From: Brasenia schreberi
Taxonomy: Eukaryota > Streptophyta > Magnoliopsida > Nymphaeales > Cabombaceae
Direction of reading: 5' to 3'
Assembly (NCBI GenBank): GCA_036023115.1
Contig: JAYKKT010000091.1
Coordinates: forward strand, 29,392,001 to 29,456,000
Length of the DNA stretch: 64,000 nucleotides
The notes beneath the pieces were generated by a model. It ran no database searches and had not been told where the DNA came from. It saw nothing but the letters and a program-made list of their open reading frames with translations. Positions within the stretch are counted from its first letter, which is position 1, and the number at the start of each line of letters is the position of its first letter. Both the position numbers and the translations under genes were made by a program. Below are positions 33,654 to 45,215 of the stretch, in pieces.

Positions 33654-34971
33654 CAAGCCTACTTTGGCATGCCATTATCCATTTCAAACATGAGAGTATG
33701 AAGCTTAGTTTTACACTTACACTATCCTACTACTATTGAGCACTATAATTATAGGTAATTTGAATCGAGAAAATGTGATCTGTCAACACCATCATTTTAG
33801 GGAGAGAAGTAAACTCGTTGTGTCTCTCCTATAAGGAGTTTGAGTCTTTTGTTCTTTAGCTTCATATTAGTGCCTAGTGTTGAACTTTCATGACATATAA
33901 CAAGACATGCACATCTTCAATGATTGTAATGGTGAGCCTCTACCTGAGACAAGTATTGGTGATTACAAATGTGTACTCATCAACATTGACTTGTTGGATG
34001 ATATGTTTGTTGTTCTTTTTGTTACTTGAACAAAGCCATACGCAACCGCCCATCGAAAATCCTAGAATCTCATGGTCATCATGTAAAGTGATAGTCATCT
34101 CACCTATAACATAAGAAAGTTGTTAGTGTCAAGTTATGGTCACTCAACAAATGGAGTATATAACGACTACCCTAATGTCTGAAACAACAAACCTCCCTCT
34201 TGAGATAAACTAGGTTGCTATATAGGGAATCCTCTATGGCTGATAATAGTTGTATTTATTGAACCTTTGGTGGCAAAATAATTTCTTACATGGATTAAGC
34301 GCTAGTATAAGTACTACTATCTATATTCTCCATGCTTTCTTGGCTTAGCGATATCAATTGAGGTCTTTGAGGAGTATTACAACTTATTCTTTTGTGGAGA
34401 ATGGCTTTTCTTTTGCTCTTAGAGATGGAAGCACTACTTTGGTAAAAAATTTAATCAAACAAAAACATATAGAGTTAAAACTAAGAGTGAAAGAAGAGGT
34501 TGATAATTTGACAAATAAGTGTGTGACAATATAAATATTATGAAATATTGAAGAGTTAGTGAGAGAACAACTATTTATAAAGAAATACACAGAATCTTAA
34601 TAAGTTAGAAATATCGAGCAAATATAAAAAGAGAGAGACAAGAGATGAAGAATCCAAAGTTGTGAACTTGTGTACAAGAAATGAGTGAGGTGTGGATGGA
34701 ATTGGCACAAGGCCTATTTATAAAAATTTTGAAGGCTAGGAATCTTCTCCTAACTTGAAATTTTGAGTTGGCTCCTTTAATGTTCAACTATTGTTCTATA
34801 ATACTTTTAAAATTAAACTTTAACTATTGATCTACAATAATTTTAAAAATAAAGCTTAATATCGTTTTATTTCGAGTTAACTAGATTGGACCCTTGTCCC
34901 AATGGCTAATTATAAATTCATAATATGTATGATATTATATTATGATCGAATTAATTCCAGCATGGTTGTTC
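33654..34971. other. Unassigned AT-rich spacer
   Basis: Short open frames only (for example 33890-34114 plus and 34384-34590 minus), without motifs. No repeat borders were seen. Confidence 0.4.
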
Positions 34972-35358
34972 CCAAGCCCAAATGTGAAAGAAGGGTAGCA
35001 TTAATCTTTTGACAACCAATGCAAAGCTTTGTTGGATTTACTACTATTGGCTCTAGATATTATGAGTATTTCATTGGGGCGTCCCCTCAAATATAGTGAA
35101 AAATAAGAAGGTCTCTCTCTTTTATTGGATATAGTGAATCAATTGCAAAGAGAATTCTTTATGGTTAGCAGGTGTAAGTAAAGAAATTAATTATGTTACA
35201 TTGTCGTCTAAATGTATTAACAAATTATAAATAGGGTCTCCATAGTTTCAGCATGAATGAATATGGAGGATAAGGAAACTAGTCCTAGATAACAAGGTTT
35301 ACATTGATTCTTTAAATATCGTAACATTGACCAACAAGCTAATTGAGATAATGACCTT
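34972..35358 (+). mobile_element. RTE LINE 5' leader fragment
   Basis: It aligns with 2128-2520 of RTE copy 1: CATTGGGGCGTCCCC, AATGTAGTGAATCAATTGCA-like, GGATAAGGAAACTAGTCCTA, then GGTTCTTGGAATATCG-like sequence at the start of the endonuclease. It is cut at 35358 by the solo LTR; no RTE continuation appears after 38406, so the rest was already missing or was lost later. Confidence 0.82.
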
Positions 35359-38300
35359 TGTAGACACGAAAAATTCTCACTTCTGGTTCTTAGGCTCGAA
35401 GTGAACTTTTTCGTGTGTCTAAATCATTTTTTATGAAAAGGGGCGTGTCAGCTAGCTTACTCAAGCTAGCGAAGTAAGTTTTTGAAATCTGACTCTTTCG
35501 GGGCGACTGTGAGCAAGTGAGCGCTTTTCATCACAGACCTTCTTGCACCGATGTGCAAGGGTCAGTCTGTACACTTGGCAAAGTCGTTTTAAACAGATAA
35601 GCTCTTTGAAAATACACGAAGTGTTTGGGCTTTGTTTGTTTGGTTGTAAGTTTTATTTCACGTGAGATTTGCACGTGCCTATGTCTTTCAATTTTATACT
35701 TTTTAGGGCCAACTAGGTGTGTGCGTAAGTGACCTAAGTTGGGCGATTTTTGCACGAGAGTGTGGGGTCTGCTTTGATGCAATATGCGTCCTAACTCGTG
35801 GTATGGCAAATATGCAATGTAAACTCACGCAACTCCAAGGGAAAAACCCGAATTGAAAGACAATGCTTAAGGGAAATTGCATAATGTAAATTGCAAAAGG
35901 GAAATATGGTTATATCTTAAGAGCGGAAAGGCTTCAATTGTGTAAGTGTGTCTCGTGTATATATGAAAAGACTACTCACACAGCTGGACCTTAAAACCCA
36001 AATCTTAAAGACATAGCGGAAGGGAAATACAACTATATATATATGGGCCCACTGGTCGTCAACGTGTGCGTGGGTGTTGTGTATATATGTAAAGACAACT
36101 CACATGACTTTTAATGTAAAACCCAAATAGAATTGCAATATGGCCCTTATTAGGGTCTTGGGAGTAAGAGCGAAAGCTCAATGCGTGTGAGTGTGGAATT
36201 GAAAGACCACGCACACAACTTGAATGAAATACCCAAATAAAATTGTAATATGGCCCTTACTAGGGTCTTGGGAATAAGAGCGAAAGCTCAATGTGTGTGA
36301 GTGTAGAATTGAAAGACAACACCCACGACTTGTAATGGAAAACCCACGCAACCGAATATGTATAGATATAACTATATCTTAGGGGTTGTCAAGGCCCGTG
36401 TGTGTGCTAAAAGGGTATGCAGCTAAGAGCGGAAATGCTCAAGTGCACGTGTATTGGTGTGTCAAACCAAGTTATTACAATCGGGGGGAGACAACGCTCC
36501 ATTATTACAACCCCGTATCAAAATTTAATTAAATGTAAGCAAGTTCATATAATGGACCGAGTTAGGCACTTACGTGTAGCTGGTCCATGCTCAACTTGCT
36601 TGGATTTGGCCTCGTGAGTCACCTTGGGCAGTCGAAGGGGAGCTCCTTAGGTGGGTGCTTACAACAGGTAGGGGTGCTGGCCGGGTGGTGGAGTGGCAGG
36701 TGCTGGGTCGGGTTTTGGTGATGCTTGGCTGGGAAGTGGGCGACTAAGGGAGGTGTTTAGCTGGGAGCTAGGATGGCAGGTGGATGGAAGGTGGCCGGGT
36801 GGAAGGGAGAAGTGTTGGTTGGGAATGAAAGAGGTGTGGGCGAGATGAAGTTGTGGCGGGTGGATGAGAGTGTGTGGCTGGGAAGAAGAGGGGGAAGAGA
36901 GAATGAAGGTTAGATGAGGTTGAGGTGGGGTACTAAACATGAAGGAGGCGGTGCTTGTGGATGGAAGTGGTGGTCGGATGGTAGTGGAAGAAGAGTGGCA
37001 GCCGAGAAGGAGCTCCTCGCCGAAGGTGGAAGGTGGTGGAGTCGGCTAGAATGGGGAAGTGCTGGCCGGGTTCCAAGATGGAGGGATGGATGAAGATGGA
37101 ACTGGCCGGGTCCTAGGGGGCATGGAGGGAGTGGAGGAGAGAGAAAGAAACTCGCAATGAAGGGGGGGTTTTATAGGCTGGGAATGGGCTGGGTCAGTTA
37201 GGGGGTTGTGGGCCAGATATTTGTAATAAGGTGGGCATGGGACATGGTTTGGGGTAGGTCGGTTAGGGGGTTGTGGGCCAGATATTTGTAATAAGGTGGG
37301 CATGGGACATGGTTTGGGGTAGGTCGGTTAGGGGGGGCTGGTTAGTGGTTTGGGGTAGGTCAGTTAGGTGGGTTGGGACATAGTGGTTAAGGGTTTAATT
37401 AGGTGCACTAAGGTGGGTTTAGGCTTAGTTGGTTAGGGTCTAGGTGGTTTAGCTAGGTGAGGTCGGCTAGGTGAGGTTGGGGCGGTTTTGGGTGAGAATG
37501 GCTAGGTTTGGGTTAGGTTTTAGGGGAAATGGCTAGGTGAGGTGAGCTAGCTTAGGGCTAGGTTTAGGAACCTCCCCCTTGGCGCCGGTCCATTGCTCAA
37601 GTTGCAGCCATGTCCAAGTTGGTGCAGCCCTAGGTCAAGTGTAGGTGCATACAGGTTTAAACCCACACTCTTGGCTAAACCCACAAGGTTAACCCACTCT
37701 TGACCAAAAGTCAAGCCTACCAACTTTCTCACTCATACTTTATCCCCCCTTTCTCTCTCTACCCAAGCTTTTCACGTGAAATGTTGTGGGTACCTCACCT
37801 CTATTTATGAAAAGGTGATGTGGGCCATGGATATGGATATTAGATTTGGATCTTGGGATCCAAATCCAAATCCAAATACATGTTGGGTTTGGATCTGGAT
37901 ATATATGGCCCAGATCCTGCCCAAATCTGATTTTTTGATTCCTTCATGGCGTTTCAAAACGGACGGTTTGTGCGGGGCCTGACTTCATTAGTACTCCGTC
38001 TTGCGTTGGGTCTTCGCCAACATTGTCGTCCGCTCTTCTTCTTACCTTTAGGAGTTCATTTCGAACAAATTTCTGATATCTAGGGCTTGGATGTTTGAGA
38101 ATCTGGGGATGATTTTGATACGAGAGTTGATGTACTAGGCTTAAAGTATGCTTCGGGTCTGGGCTCTCCTTTGCCTTTTCGGTCCTACTTTTGTCAAGCC
38201 AAGCTGCTTTCGGGGTTTTAAAACACCTTTTAAAAATCTAAAACTATATGTATATAGTTTTAAAACATATATATGGTTTCAACATATGTGCAGGGTTGTC

Positions 38301-38401
38301 TGGAAGGCTCTTGGGTTTCCAGACTCAAAATAGCCCTTTAGGGCTGCTTTTGTAAAACCAGGCATATTTGAGAAAAATCGTGAGATTTTGGGGTGTTTAC
38401 A
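35359..38401. repeat. Solo LTR, 3043 bp, flanked by 5 bp repeat ACCTT
   Basis: It begins TGTAGACACG and ends GGTGTTTACA (inverted repeat, TG...CA). ACCTT lies directly outside both ends (35354-35358 and 38402-38406). There is no coding sequence; the Pro-rich open frames at 36659-37303 (minus) follow G-rich repeats. Internal tandem repeats: about 110 bp twice at 36127-36350 (GGTCTTGGGA[AG]TAAGAGCGAAA), and 65 bp twice at 37195-37325 (GGGGGTTGTGGGCCAGATAT). It is a different family from the LTR at 31.1 kb, though the termini are alike. Confidence 0.92.
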
Positions 38402-38419
38402 ACCTTGTTGGGAGTGAGA

Positions 38420-38483
38420 TATTAAAATATCAAAAATTACATAACTAACACTAAAACAACATATATATTCAGATTCTTCAACA
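38420..38483 (-). repeat. Start of a copia 3' LTR, truncated
   Basis: On the minus strand it begins TGTTGAAGAATCTGAATATA, right after a polypurine tract (AACTTGAGGGGG, 38495-38484). About 60 bp match the LTR at 42004 and then homology stops. The word TTGGGAGTGAGATA[CT]T occurs both just outside this LTR start (38493) and at its broken end (38406), a sign of rearrangement. Confidence 0.7.
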
Positions 38484-38495
38484 CCCCCTCAAGTT

Positions 38496-39169
38496 GGGAG
38501 TGAGATACTTCAAACTCCAAACTTGCCAAAAAATAGGTTTTTTCTTCACCACACTTGCAACAATGATCTCTCTAAGACATAATTAAATCAACTTTGAACA
38601 ATTACAAACATACTTGGATAGCACTTGACCCTTTTATAGGTGTTATCTGGTCCCTCTCTTCCTTCTTTTCTTTGAGGTGACTAGGCATCAACACTTCAAA
38701 AAGTCATATTTTTCTCTTGAGAAAGTTGATTTTTATAGTAGGAGCTACTATCTCTACCATACAACTTCAATCGGCTTTTTCTATGCTCTTTCAGATGGTG
38801 GTTGTTGTTAGTGTGTTGGTTAAGTGTTCTCTCTACCATTGAATAGTAAAATACAAGTATTTGCTCATACTAGTTGGTTTTACGCCCCTTCCAATGGTGA
38901 CTGTAGTCGATTTTTCCAACCCTCCTAGATGTTCACTTTAGCAACTCAAGGGTTCAAACTTTGTACTTCTTGGAGACACTACCACAATTCATAAAGAATC
39001 AATGCATTTGCCTCTTTTATGATTTTATTTTCAAGCATATGTGGTGAAAAAACTAAATTTCTACACTTTATCTTTTCTTTTATGTGTATTTCTACTATTT
39101 GACAAGTAAAAAACATTCACCAAGCACTACATCATACTTTTTACATCTTTTTCTAAATTTTTCAGCCCT
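38496..39169. other. Unassigned spacer
   Basis: It lies upstream (minus strand) of the copia polypurine tract, so it should be the 3' end of that element, but no pol motif is readable. Confidence 0.4.
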
Positions 39170-39605
39170 CTTGGTTGTCTACTTTTCAGCAACCTTTCTG
39201 GCTGCAACACTTTTCTAGCAACCTTCATGGATGCACTATTCTTAAGCAATCTTCATGGTTGCAATATTCTTCATCAACCTTTATGGTTACAATACTTTTT
39301 ATCAGCCTTCATGGTTATTCTTTTTCAGTAGCTTCATGGCTGCAATAATCTTTATCAGCCTTCCAGCAGCTTCATGGCTGCAAATTTTCAGCAACCTTAA
39401 TGGTTGAAAAATTAATTCAACAATCCTTGTGACTGCAATCTTCAGTAGCCTTCATGACTGCAATAATCTTTCACTGGCCTTCATGGTTGTTCATCTTTCA
39501 ACAACCCTCCTGACTGCAACCTTCCATCAACTCTCTTAGTTACACACATTCGACCACTTTGTTAGCTGCACAGTTTCAGCAACCCTCTTAGCTGCATACT
39601 TCCTC
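39170..39605. repeat. Degenerate tandem repeat (CAGCAACCTTCATGGCTGCAA)
   Basis: About 15-17 variants of a unit of roughly 23-36 bp: T[TC]CA[GA][CT]AACC[TC]T then [CT]ATGG[CT]TGCAA[CT]. Spacing and sequence vary, so it is old. It is AC/TG-rich and has no continuous reading frame. Confidence 0.75.
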
Positions 39606-39714
39606 CCAGCATTTGCATATATGTTTAACATCAAAACATAGTAACCAACATTCTCTAGATTAATTGCATCGTAGGAGTAGATGAGCTTTCTTCATAGATG
39701 GAACTGATTTTTTT

Positions 39715-40522
39715 TCATGCTTAAGAGGTATCTCATCCTCATGTTTTGTTAAAAGAGGCACAAGATGGGACTCAAGATTTGACTTAAATCCCTTGGTATT
39801 GATTGTTCTGTCGAGATGAATTGCTAGTGTCGGGACAAGTAGAATGGCCCTCTTCACTTTGATAAGCTTATGCACGAAAGAGCCATCATCATCTCTTAAT
39901 ATAGCTATTCTTGCTACACTTAAATCTTTGTCGAACCATGTATGCCATAAACTACCTCCATATGTTTGTAGTTCACCAATGAAATTCAGACTTTGATGAT
40001 GTAGATATTGGCTTCAATTTAAGACATGGACTATCTGTATGTGCAACTATTACATGAAATCCATTACCCATATTGTAATTTTCTCCAACCGCAAAAGCAA
40101 CAAAGCAGGACATGTTCCTTGTAAAGAGATAGTACCCGCCAGGCTTTATGTCCCATTTATCATTCTCATTTAGTAAATGGAACTCGACCACTAGAAACTG
40201 CCTTTTTTTCTGTTTCAGCAGTAGCATGAAACTGAGTCCATGACTCGTTCAGGAAATCCCGCAAACTACTAACTACCGACGGACTTTCGATTTCAGAAGC
40301 CTCTGATGAAATGGAGCAGCACATGAACATTTCCTTAGATGTCACATTGCTGTCCCACTCAATAGGCATGTTGCCTTCACCATATTCGTCCCAATCTGGT
40401 AGCTCCAAGGATGACTTAGTCCTTGCCAAAACACTAGAAACACCTTCCTTTCTCAAATCTAGAATGGATGGGCCCATTGGGTAATCAATCACCTTCCTTT
40501 TCAATCCTTCCTTTCTCTGCAA
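39715..40522 (-). pseudogene. Aspartyl aminopeptidase (M18, DAP2-like) fragment, probably a retrocopy
   Basis: M18 aminopeptidases remove N-terminal Asp/Glu in large oligomers with two metal ions. Read on the minus strand: SSLRDFLNESWTQFHATAET, a frameshift in a poly-A run near 40215, then FHLLNENDKWDIKPGGYYLF, TRNMSCFVAFAVGE, NGFHVIVAHTDSPCLKLKPI (the first metal-binding His and Asp), a frameshift near 39985, LQTYGGSLWHTWFDKDLSVA, FVHKLIKVKRAILLVPTLAI and HLDRTINTKGFKSNLE. It stops after about 200 residues; the catalytic Glu, the other metal ligands and the C-terminal half are absent. No intron-like gap interrupts the match. About 65 residues upstream (to 40522, with MGPSILDLRKEGVSS) do not look like the family and may be chimeric. 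Confidence 0.83.
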
Positions 40523-42003
40523 CCACTTTCTTTATGTGGTTGATAGGCAACAAATAACAATTTTCTTTTCTAAAATTGTGATCATCTTTCCTTTTCTATA
40601 TCATCCTTATCTTGATTTTCTTCCCTTTTGATTTTATCATTACCATGAAATTAGAAAAGTGATCTTCCATAACTACTTTTCTGTGGATATGTGATTTTCA
40701 ATGATCCCCATGGGAGATTTTGGGGGCTTAACTTAGAGATCAAACTGTTGCTTTGGTTGGTCTGCAAGAGGCTAGTAGAGACACCCTATTTTGTGTTGTA
40801 GGAACCATCAACATTTCTTATTCCAAACGAGGCATTGTTTACCAAATGATGAAAAACTAAGGTGCCTTGATGAGTGCGTATTGGATTCATGATGATGTAG
40901 AATTGGGAGAGGTGACAGTAGAAGAGATTATTAGATTGCCACCAAGAGACAGTGGACACAACTCATGCTTGAGGAGTCGCAACAGAGTTGCAGTGAAATG
41001 AAGATGTTTTTGCAGGTGAGTTAATGTCCATTTTCTGCAAATAATCTGCACCGACGGTGAAGTTTGTTACTTGTTTATTGAATTATTTAAGTAGGTGTTT
41101 TTTGTTTTTGATTATTGTTTAACATTTGAACTTTGATTCTAGACACAGATTGAAGGTTGCTAGTGGTTGGTTTCACAGGAATTATTGTCTGGATTTTTTA
41201 CATCATACGTGGGTGTTTGGCTGTAATGATAAAGTTGGGTATAAATGGGCAAAACATTGAATTGTATTGTGAGTGATTGTTGATTCTTCTAATATGGCTG
41301 GCATATGATCATTGCAGATTGACTGTGGAAGGTTGATTAGTGGAGAGATGGTGCTATATTTTGAGGGAAATCTATTTGTTTTGCATCAAACACATGATCA
41401 AATGCAAAAGAAAGAAGATGACCAAGAAGGAAGGTGGTGGATTGCCAAAAGTGATGATTGGAAAGAAAGATTTTATTTTTTTTAGAAAGATAATTTTATT
41501 TTTTAATATCAAATGTTGGAAAATTATAATTACTTTCATGGTGAAAATAACATATGTCATAGCAAAATTTAAAATTTCTTACCTTCTTCATTTAAAGCCC
41601 CAAGGTCATAGTTGTCATAATACCTTGATATTATAAAGCATATTTACCCACATGTCCATTTAGATCTCCTTTCTAATGAATCATCTCTCTTTGTAAAATT
41701 CTTTGAACAATCTAATCTAACTCCTCTTAAAATACCTTTGTATACTTTCTTCTAGTCATACTTGGGGTATATGAGAACAAACTATATTCAAAGTCTCTAC
41801 TCCTAACACTAATTTCACTATCATAATTCAGTCACTATATCATTATATTTTTGTTACACTATCATTTAAATCCTTATTAATAATAATACCAACATTTTCC
41901 AACATTTTCTTTTCTCAAGTACTATAATTTAAAAGTATGTTTTCAGTTGTCTTAGCTTTTTCTCAAATCCATTTTATCTCTTATAAATATAAAATATGAA
42001 TCT
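40523..42003. other. Unassigned spacer
   Basis: A plus-strand stretch at about 40880-41020 looks weakly coding (VELGEVTVEEIIRLPPRDSG, then a GCAG|GTGAG donor-like site), but I do not recognise it. The rest is AT-rich and non-coding. Confidence 0.35.
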
Positions 42004-42303
42004 TGTTGAAGAATCTAAATATATCTATTGTTTTAGTGTTAGTTATGCAATTTTTTATGTTTTGGTATTATTGTAATTGCCTATAGTACTAAGGGTAGTA
42101 TGGTCTTTTTCATATTAACAAGTCACTATATAAGGACTGGTCCAACTTGAATTAGAGTTAAGAATCATATTAAGAGAGAGAGAAAGAGGGGGGCTCCATT
42201 GAAGTGTTTGCCCCCTCCTCCAATCTCCATAATTTTTTCTTCATGTTTTTCTCTCATTTATCTATGAATGATCGTATGTTGCATTTTTCTACAAATTTCA
42301 TCA
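42004..42303 (+). repeat. 5' LTR of a copia-type element (H)
   Basis: It runs from TGTTGAAGAATCTAAATATA to TTTCATCA (300 bp), with a TATA word near 42126 (CTATATAAGG) and a primer-binding site directly after. It is the same family as the minus-strand LTR start at 38483. No copia coding sequence follows: within 40 bp the DNA becomes an inverted gypsy fragment. Confidence 0.85.
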
Positions 42304-42316
42304 TGGTATCAGAACA
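42304..42316 (+). promoter_or_regulatory. Primer-binding site of element H
   Basis: TGGTATCAGAACA follows the LTR end; the first ten bases equal the usual initiator tRNA-Met complement. Confidence 0.85.
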
Positions 42317-42339
42317 TAAGATCAATAGGAGCAAAGGAT

Positions 42340-43160
42340 AGCGTTTTTCAGTTGCCTTGATATATAAGCTACGACTTTACCCACTTCATCAATACACAAC
42401 CAAAACCCTTATGTGAAGCATTGTAGTAAACCCTAAAGTCCTCGTTAGTAGATTGGAGTGACAATACTGATGCAGAAGTCAATCTCGCTTTTAACTCTAC
42501 AAAACTTTACTTGCATTCATCTGTCAACTAAAATTGAGTATCCTTCTTATTTAATTGAGTGAGAGAAACTACAATACTAAAAAAAACTCAACAAATCTAC
42601 GATAGTATCTTGCCAACTCAAGAAAACTATGACCTTTAAAAACATTCTTCGGTCTTTCTCAATTTACAATGGTTGTGATCTTGGTTGGATATATAGAGAT
42701 ATCATCCTTCAATATTATGTGACCAAGAAAACCAACCTAGAAATCACACTTGGAGAACTTAGTGTATAATTGTTTTTTCTGTAATAATCCAAGATGCTTT
42801 TTTTCGCTCTTAGACTATACCAAGATGTCAATAAAAACTACAAACTTATCCAAATAATCTTGAAATACCAGATTCATCAAGTCCATGAACGTTGTTGGGG
42901 TATTAGTCAAACCCAAAGACAACCAAGAACTCGTAATGTTCGTACCAAGTCCTAAAAGTCATCTTAGGTACATAAGTTGCTCAAATCATAACGTGATAGT
43001 ACCATATCAGAGATCAATCTTCGAACATAATGTGATAGTACCATATCAGACAACCAAGAACTCGTAATGTTCGTACCAAGTCCTAAAAGTCATCTTAGGT
43101 ACATAAGTTGCTCAAATCATAACGTGATAGTACCATATCAGAGATCAATCTTCGAAACAA
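42340..43160 (-). pseudogene. Ty3/gypsy reverse transcriptase-RNase H fragment
   Basis: Minus-strand motifs appear in order: PTTFMDLMNLVFQDYLDKFV, VFIDILV (where chromovirus-like elements read VFIDDILVYS; one catalytic Asp is gone), KQLYTKFSKCDF, VGFLGHIILKDDISIYPTKI, an ERPKNV block, LELARYYRRFVE, QLNKKDTQF, ELKARLTSASVLSL and the RNase H start VYYNASHKGFGCVLM. Single stops interrupt it. Neither gag/integrase nor LTR of this gypsy element is present. Orientation is opposite to LTR H next to it. Confidence 0.88.
42918..43156. repeat. 131 bp tandem duplication in the gypsy fragment
   Basis: The segment from GACAACCAAGAACTCGTAAT to GAGATCAATCTTCGAA starts at 42918 and again at 43049, and the two copies are identical over the first about 108 bp. 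A shorter TG[AT]GATAGTACCATATCAGA repeat is nested within it. Confidence 0.92.
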
Positions 43161-43179
43161 TATAAATTTTAGAAAATGA

Positions 43180-45215
43180 GACTAACATTTAATTGCTTAC
43201 AAGAGTGGATTTCATAAACATAAACTTATTATTTTGTTGGTAGGATAAAAGATAATGTTGTAATGGTTGTAATCTAGGAATATTCTTAACTACCTAACAT
43301 TGACCTTTATGGTATGGATTTATATGTGAGAAGCTAGACAAAGAGCTACCTAAACTAAATGGTACATATATTCAAAAAGAAAGTTCTTCAAGGTGATTCT
43401 TAAAATTATATAAGTATAGCTTATGAGATCTTGAATGCTATGACCAAGCATATTAGGATAATAACAAAAGATGTGAGATGAATCTAAGGGTGAGGTACCT
43501 ACACAAAGAAAGATTAATAATGGAGTAAAGTGGTGAAAGATAAAATTAAGGCAAAGATGACATGTTACAAAATGAAGAAAAAAGCCAAAACTTTTGAGGA
43601 TTTATATAAAACACTTGAGTGAAAAGAAGGTGAAAGTGATATTTTGATCATAACTCAGGCTAGAGACAAGAAAACCAAGAATCTTATTTTTGCTACATGT
43701 GTCGAAGATGACGATGAGAAGACTATAGTGAAAAGTGATAATATCAAGAAATAAACTAAAAGAATAGTTTCATAATCTTGTTAATGAAAATATAAGTACA
43801 AATATTAGCTTAAGAGAGCTAGCTAACTTAGAAGAGTATATACATTATAATTTATTTCGACATATTGAAAGGCATGAGTCAAAGAGGCTCTTAAACTATG
43901 AAGGCAGGTAAATCAGTAGGATTAAACAATATTTATATATAAGTATGAAAAATCTTAAGAGAGACATGTATCACTTTGCTTACAGGATTAACTAATAAAC
44001 TATGGAGAAACCAAAGATAATTAACAAAATAATAAATAGCACAATTCATTTAGAATTATGTGAATTATTAGGGTATCAAGTTGATGAGGTATACCATAAA
44101 TTTATAGGAAAAATTATTAAATATAGGTTGAAACAAGTATCAAGTCCAATAGAGAACCATTTTGGGTTCATGTCATGGAGATCTACTATTGAGACTATTT
44201 ACCTATTGAGATATCTTATAAGATATTTTAAAGTAAAAAAAAAGAACATTCACATGGTATTTATTTATAAAAAACTTATTATAGGGTGTTAGGAGATATT
44301 CTTTAGAGAATTATGGAGAAAAGATGTATATCACTAATATACATCAATCTTATAAGAGACATTATTATGGTGTACAAACATGCGTGAAAACTCATAAATG
44401 TATGACAAATTTCATTGAAGTTAATGTTGGATTATATCTAGGATCAACTTTGAGTCAATATTTATTTATCTTACTTATTTATGAGTTAATAAAATATATT
44501 TAAGTATGTTATTTGCAGATAATATTGTGTTAGTGGATGAGTCTAAGGAAAAAGTTAGCCGGAGATTGGAACTATATAGAGCAACATTAGAGACTAAAAG
44601 GCTCCAACTTAATAGAATAAAGATGGAATATACCTAATATAGGTTTAATAATTTGGTTACTTCAAAAGAAATGAAAATTAAGATTGACACACATTGTATC
44701 CCTCAAGAAAAGTTTTAAATATCTAGGGTCAATTTTTAAGAACAGTAAAAAATTGATGGAGATTAATGAATTAATGTAAGTTGGTTAAAATGGAAAGGTG
44801 CATCAAGTACTCTATGTGCTAGGAAGATACTATTAAAGTTGAAAGGTAAGTACCATAGAACAAAACAATTAAACCTGCTATGTTATATAGTCCATAGTAT
44901 TAACATGTATAAAAGATGTCCACGACAAAAGTGAAGATGCATAGATGTATGTGTACAAGAAAAGACTGCATATATAAATATATGTGTGATTCAGCATATG
45001 TAATATGGTTATAAGAAATAAATGGAAGTGTGAGAAACTAGGTGGTGAAAACGTTAAAAGAGAAAAGAGCCACTCCATATAAAGGTAATTACAAAAAGTG
45101 TTGGAAGGACAAAATAAAGAACTATCTAACATTTTTGTTGTTAGTACGGCACACATGATCATGCTTTATAGAAACAAAGAGCCACTCCATCCGGCATGGG
45201 TAAAGCTTTGTTGTT
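43180..45215 (+). mobile_element. RTE LINE 5: longest RT copy, 5'-truncated
   Basis: It starts in the last part of the endonuclease (TTGCTTACAAGAGTGGATT, the YKSG motif), and runs through the linker and RT: NKIINSTIHLELCELLGYQ, EVYHKFIGKIIKYRLKQV and NHFGFMSWRSTIETIYLLRY at 44002-44292, then HMVFIYKKLI. FADNIVLVDESKEKVSRR follows at about 44517, where the RT catalytic FADD reads FADN. It ends with CCACTCCATCCGGCATGGGT and TTGTTGTTG. Frameshifts and stops abound. About 2.0 kb long. Confidence 0.87.

Noticed and set aside
36659..37303. Two minus-strand Pro/Ser-rich open frames
   Set aside because: They follow G-rich tandem repeats inside a solo LTR defined by ACCTT repeats and have no family motif.
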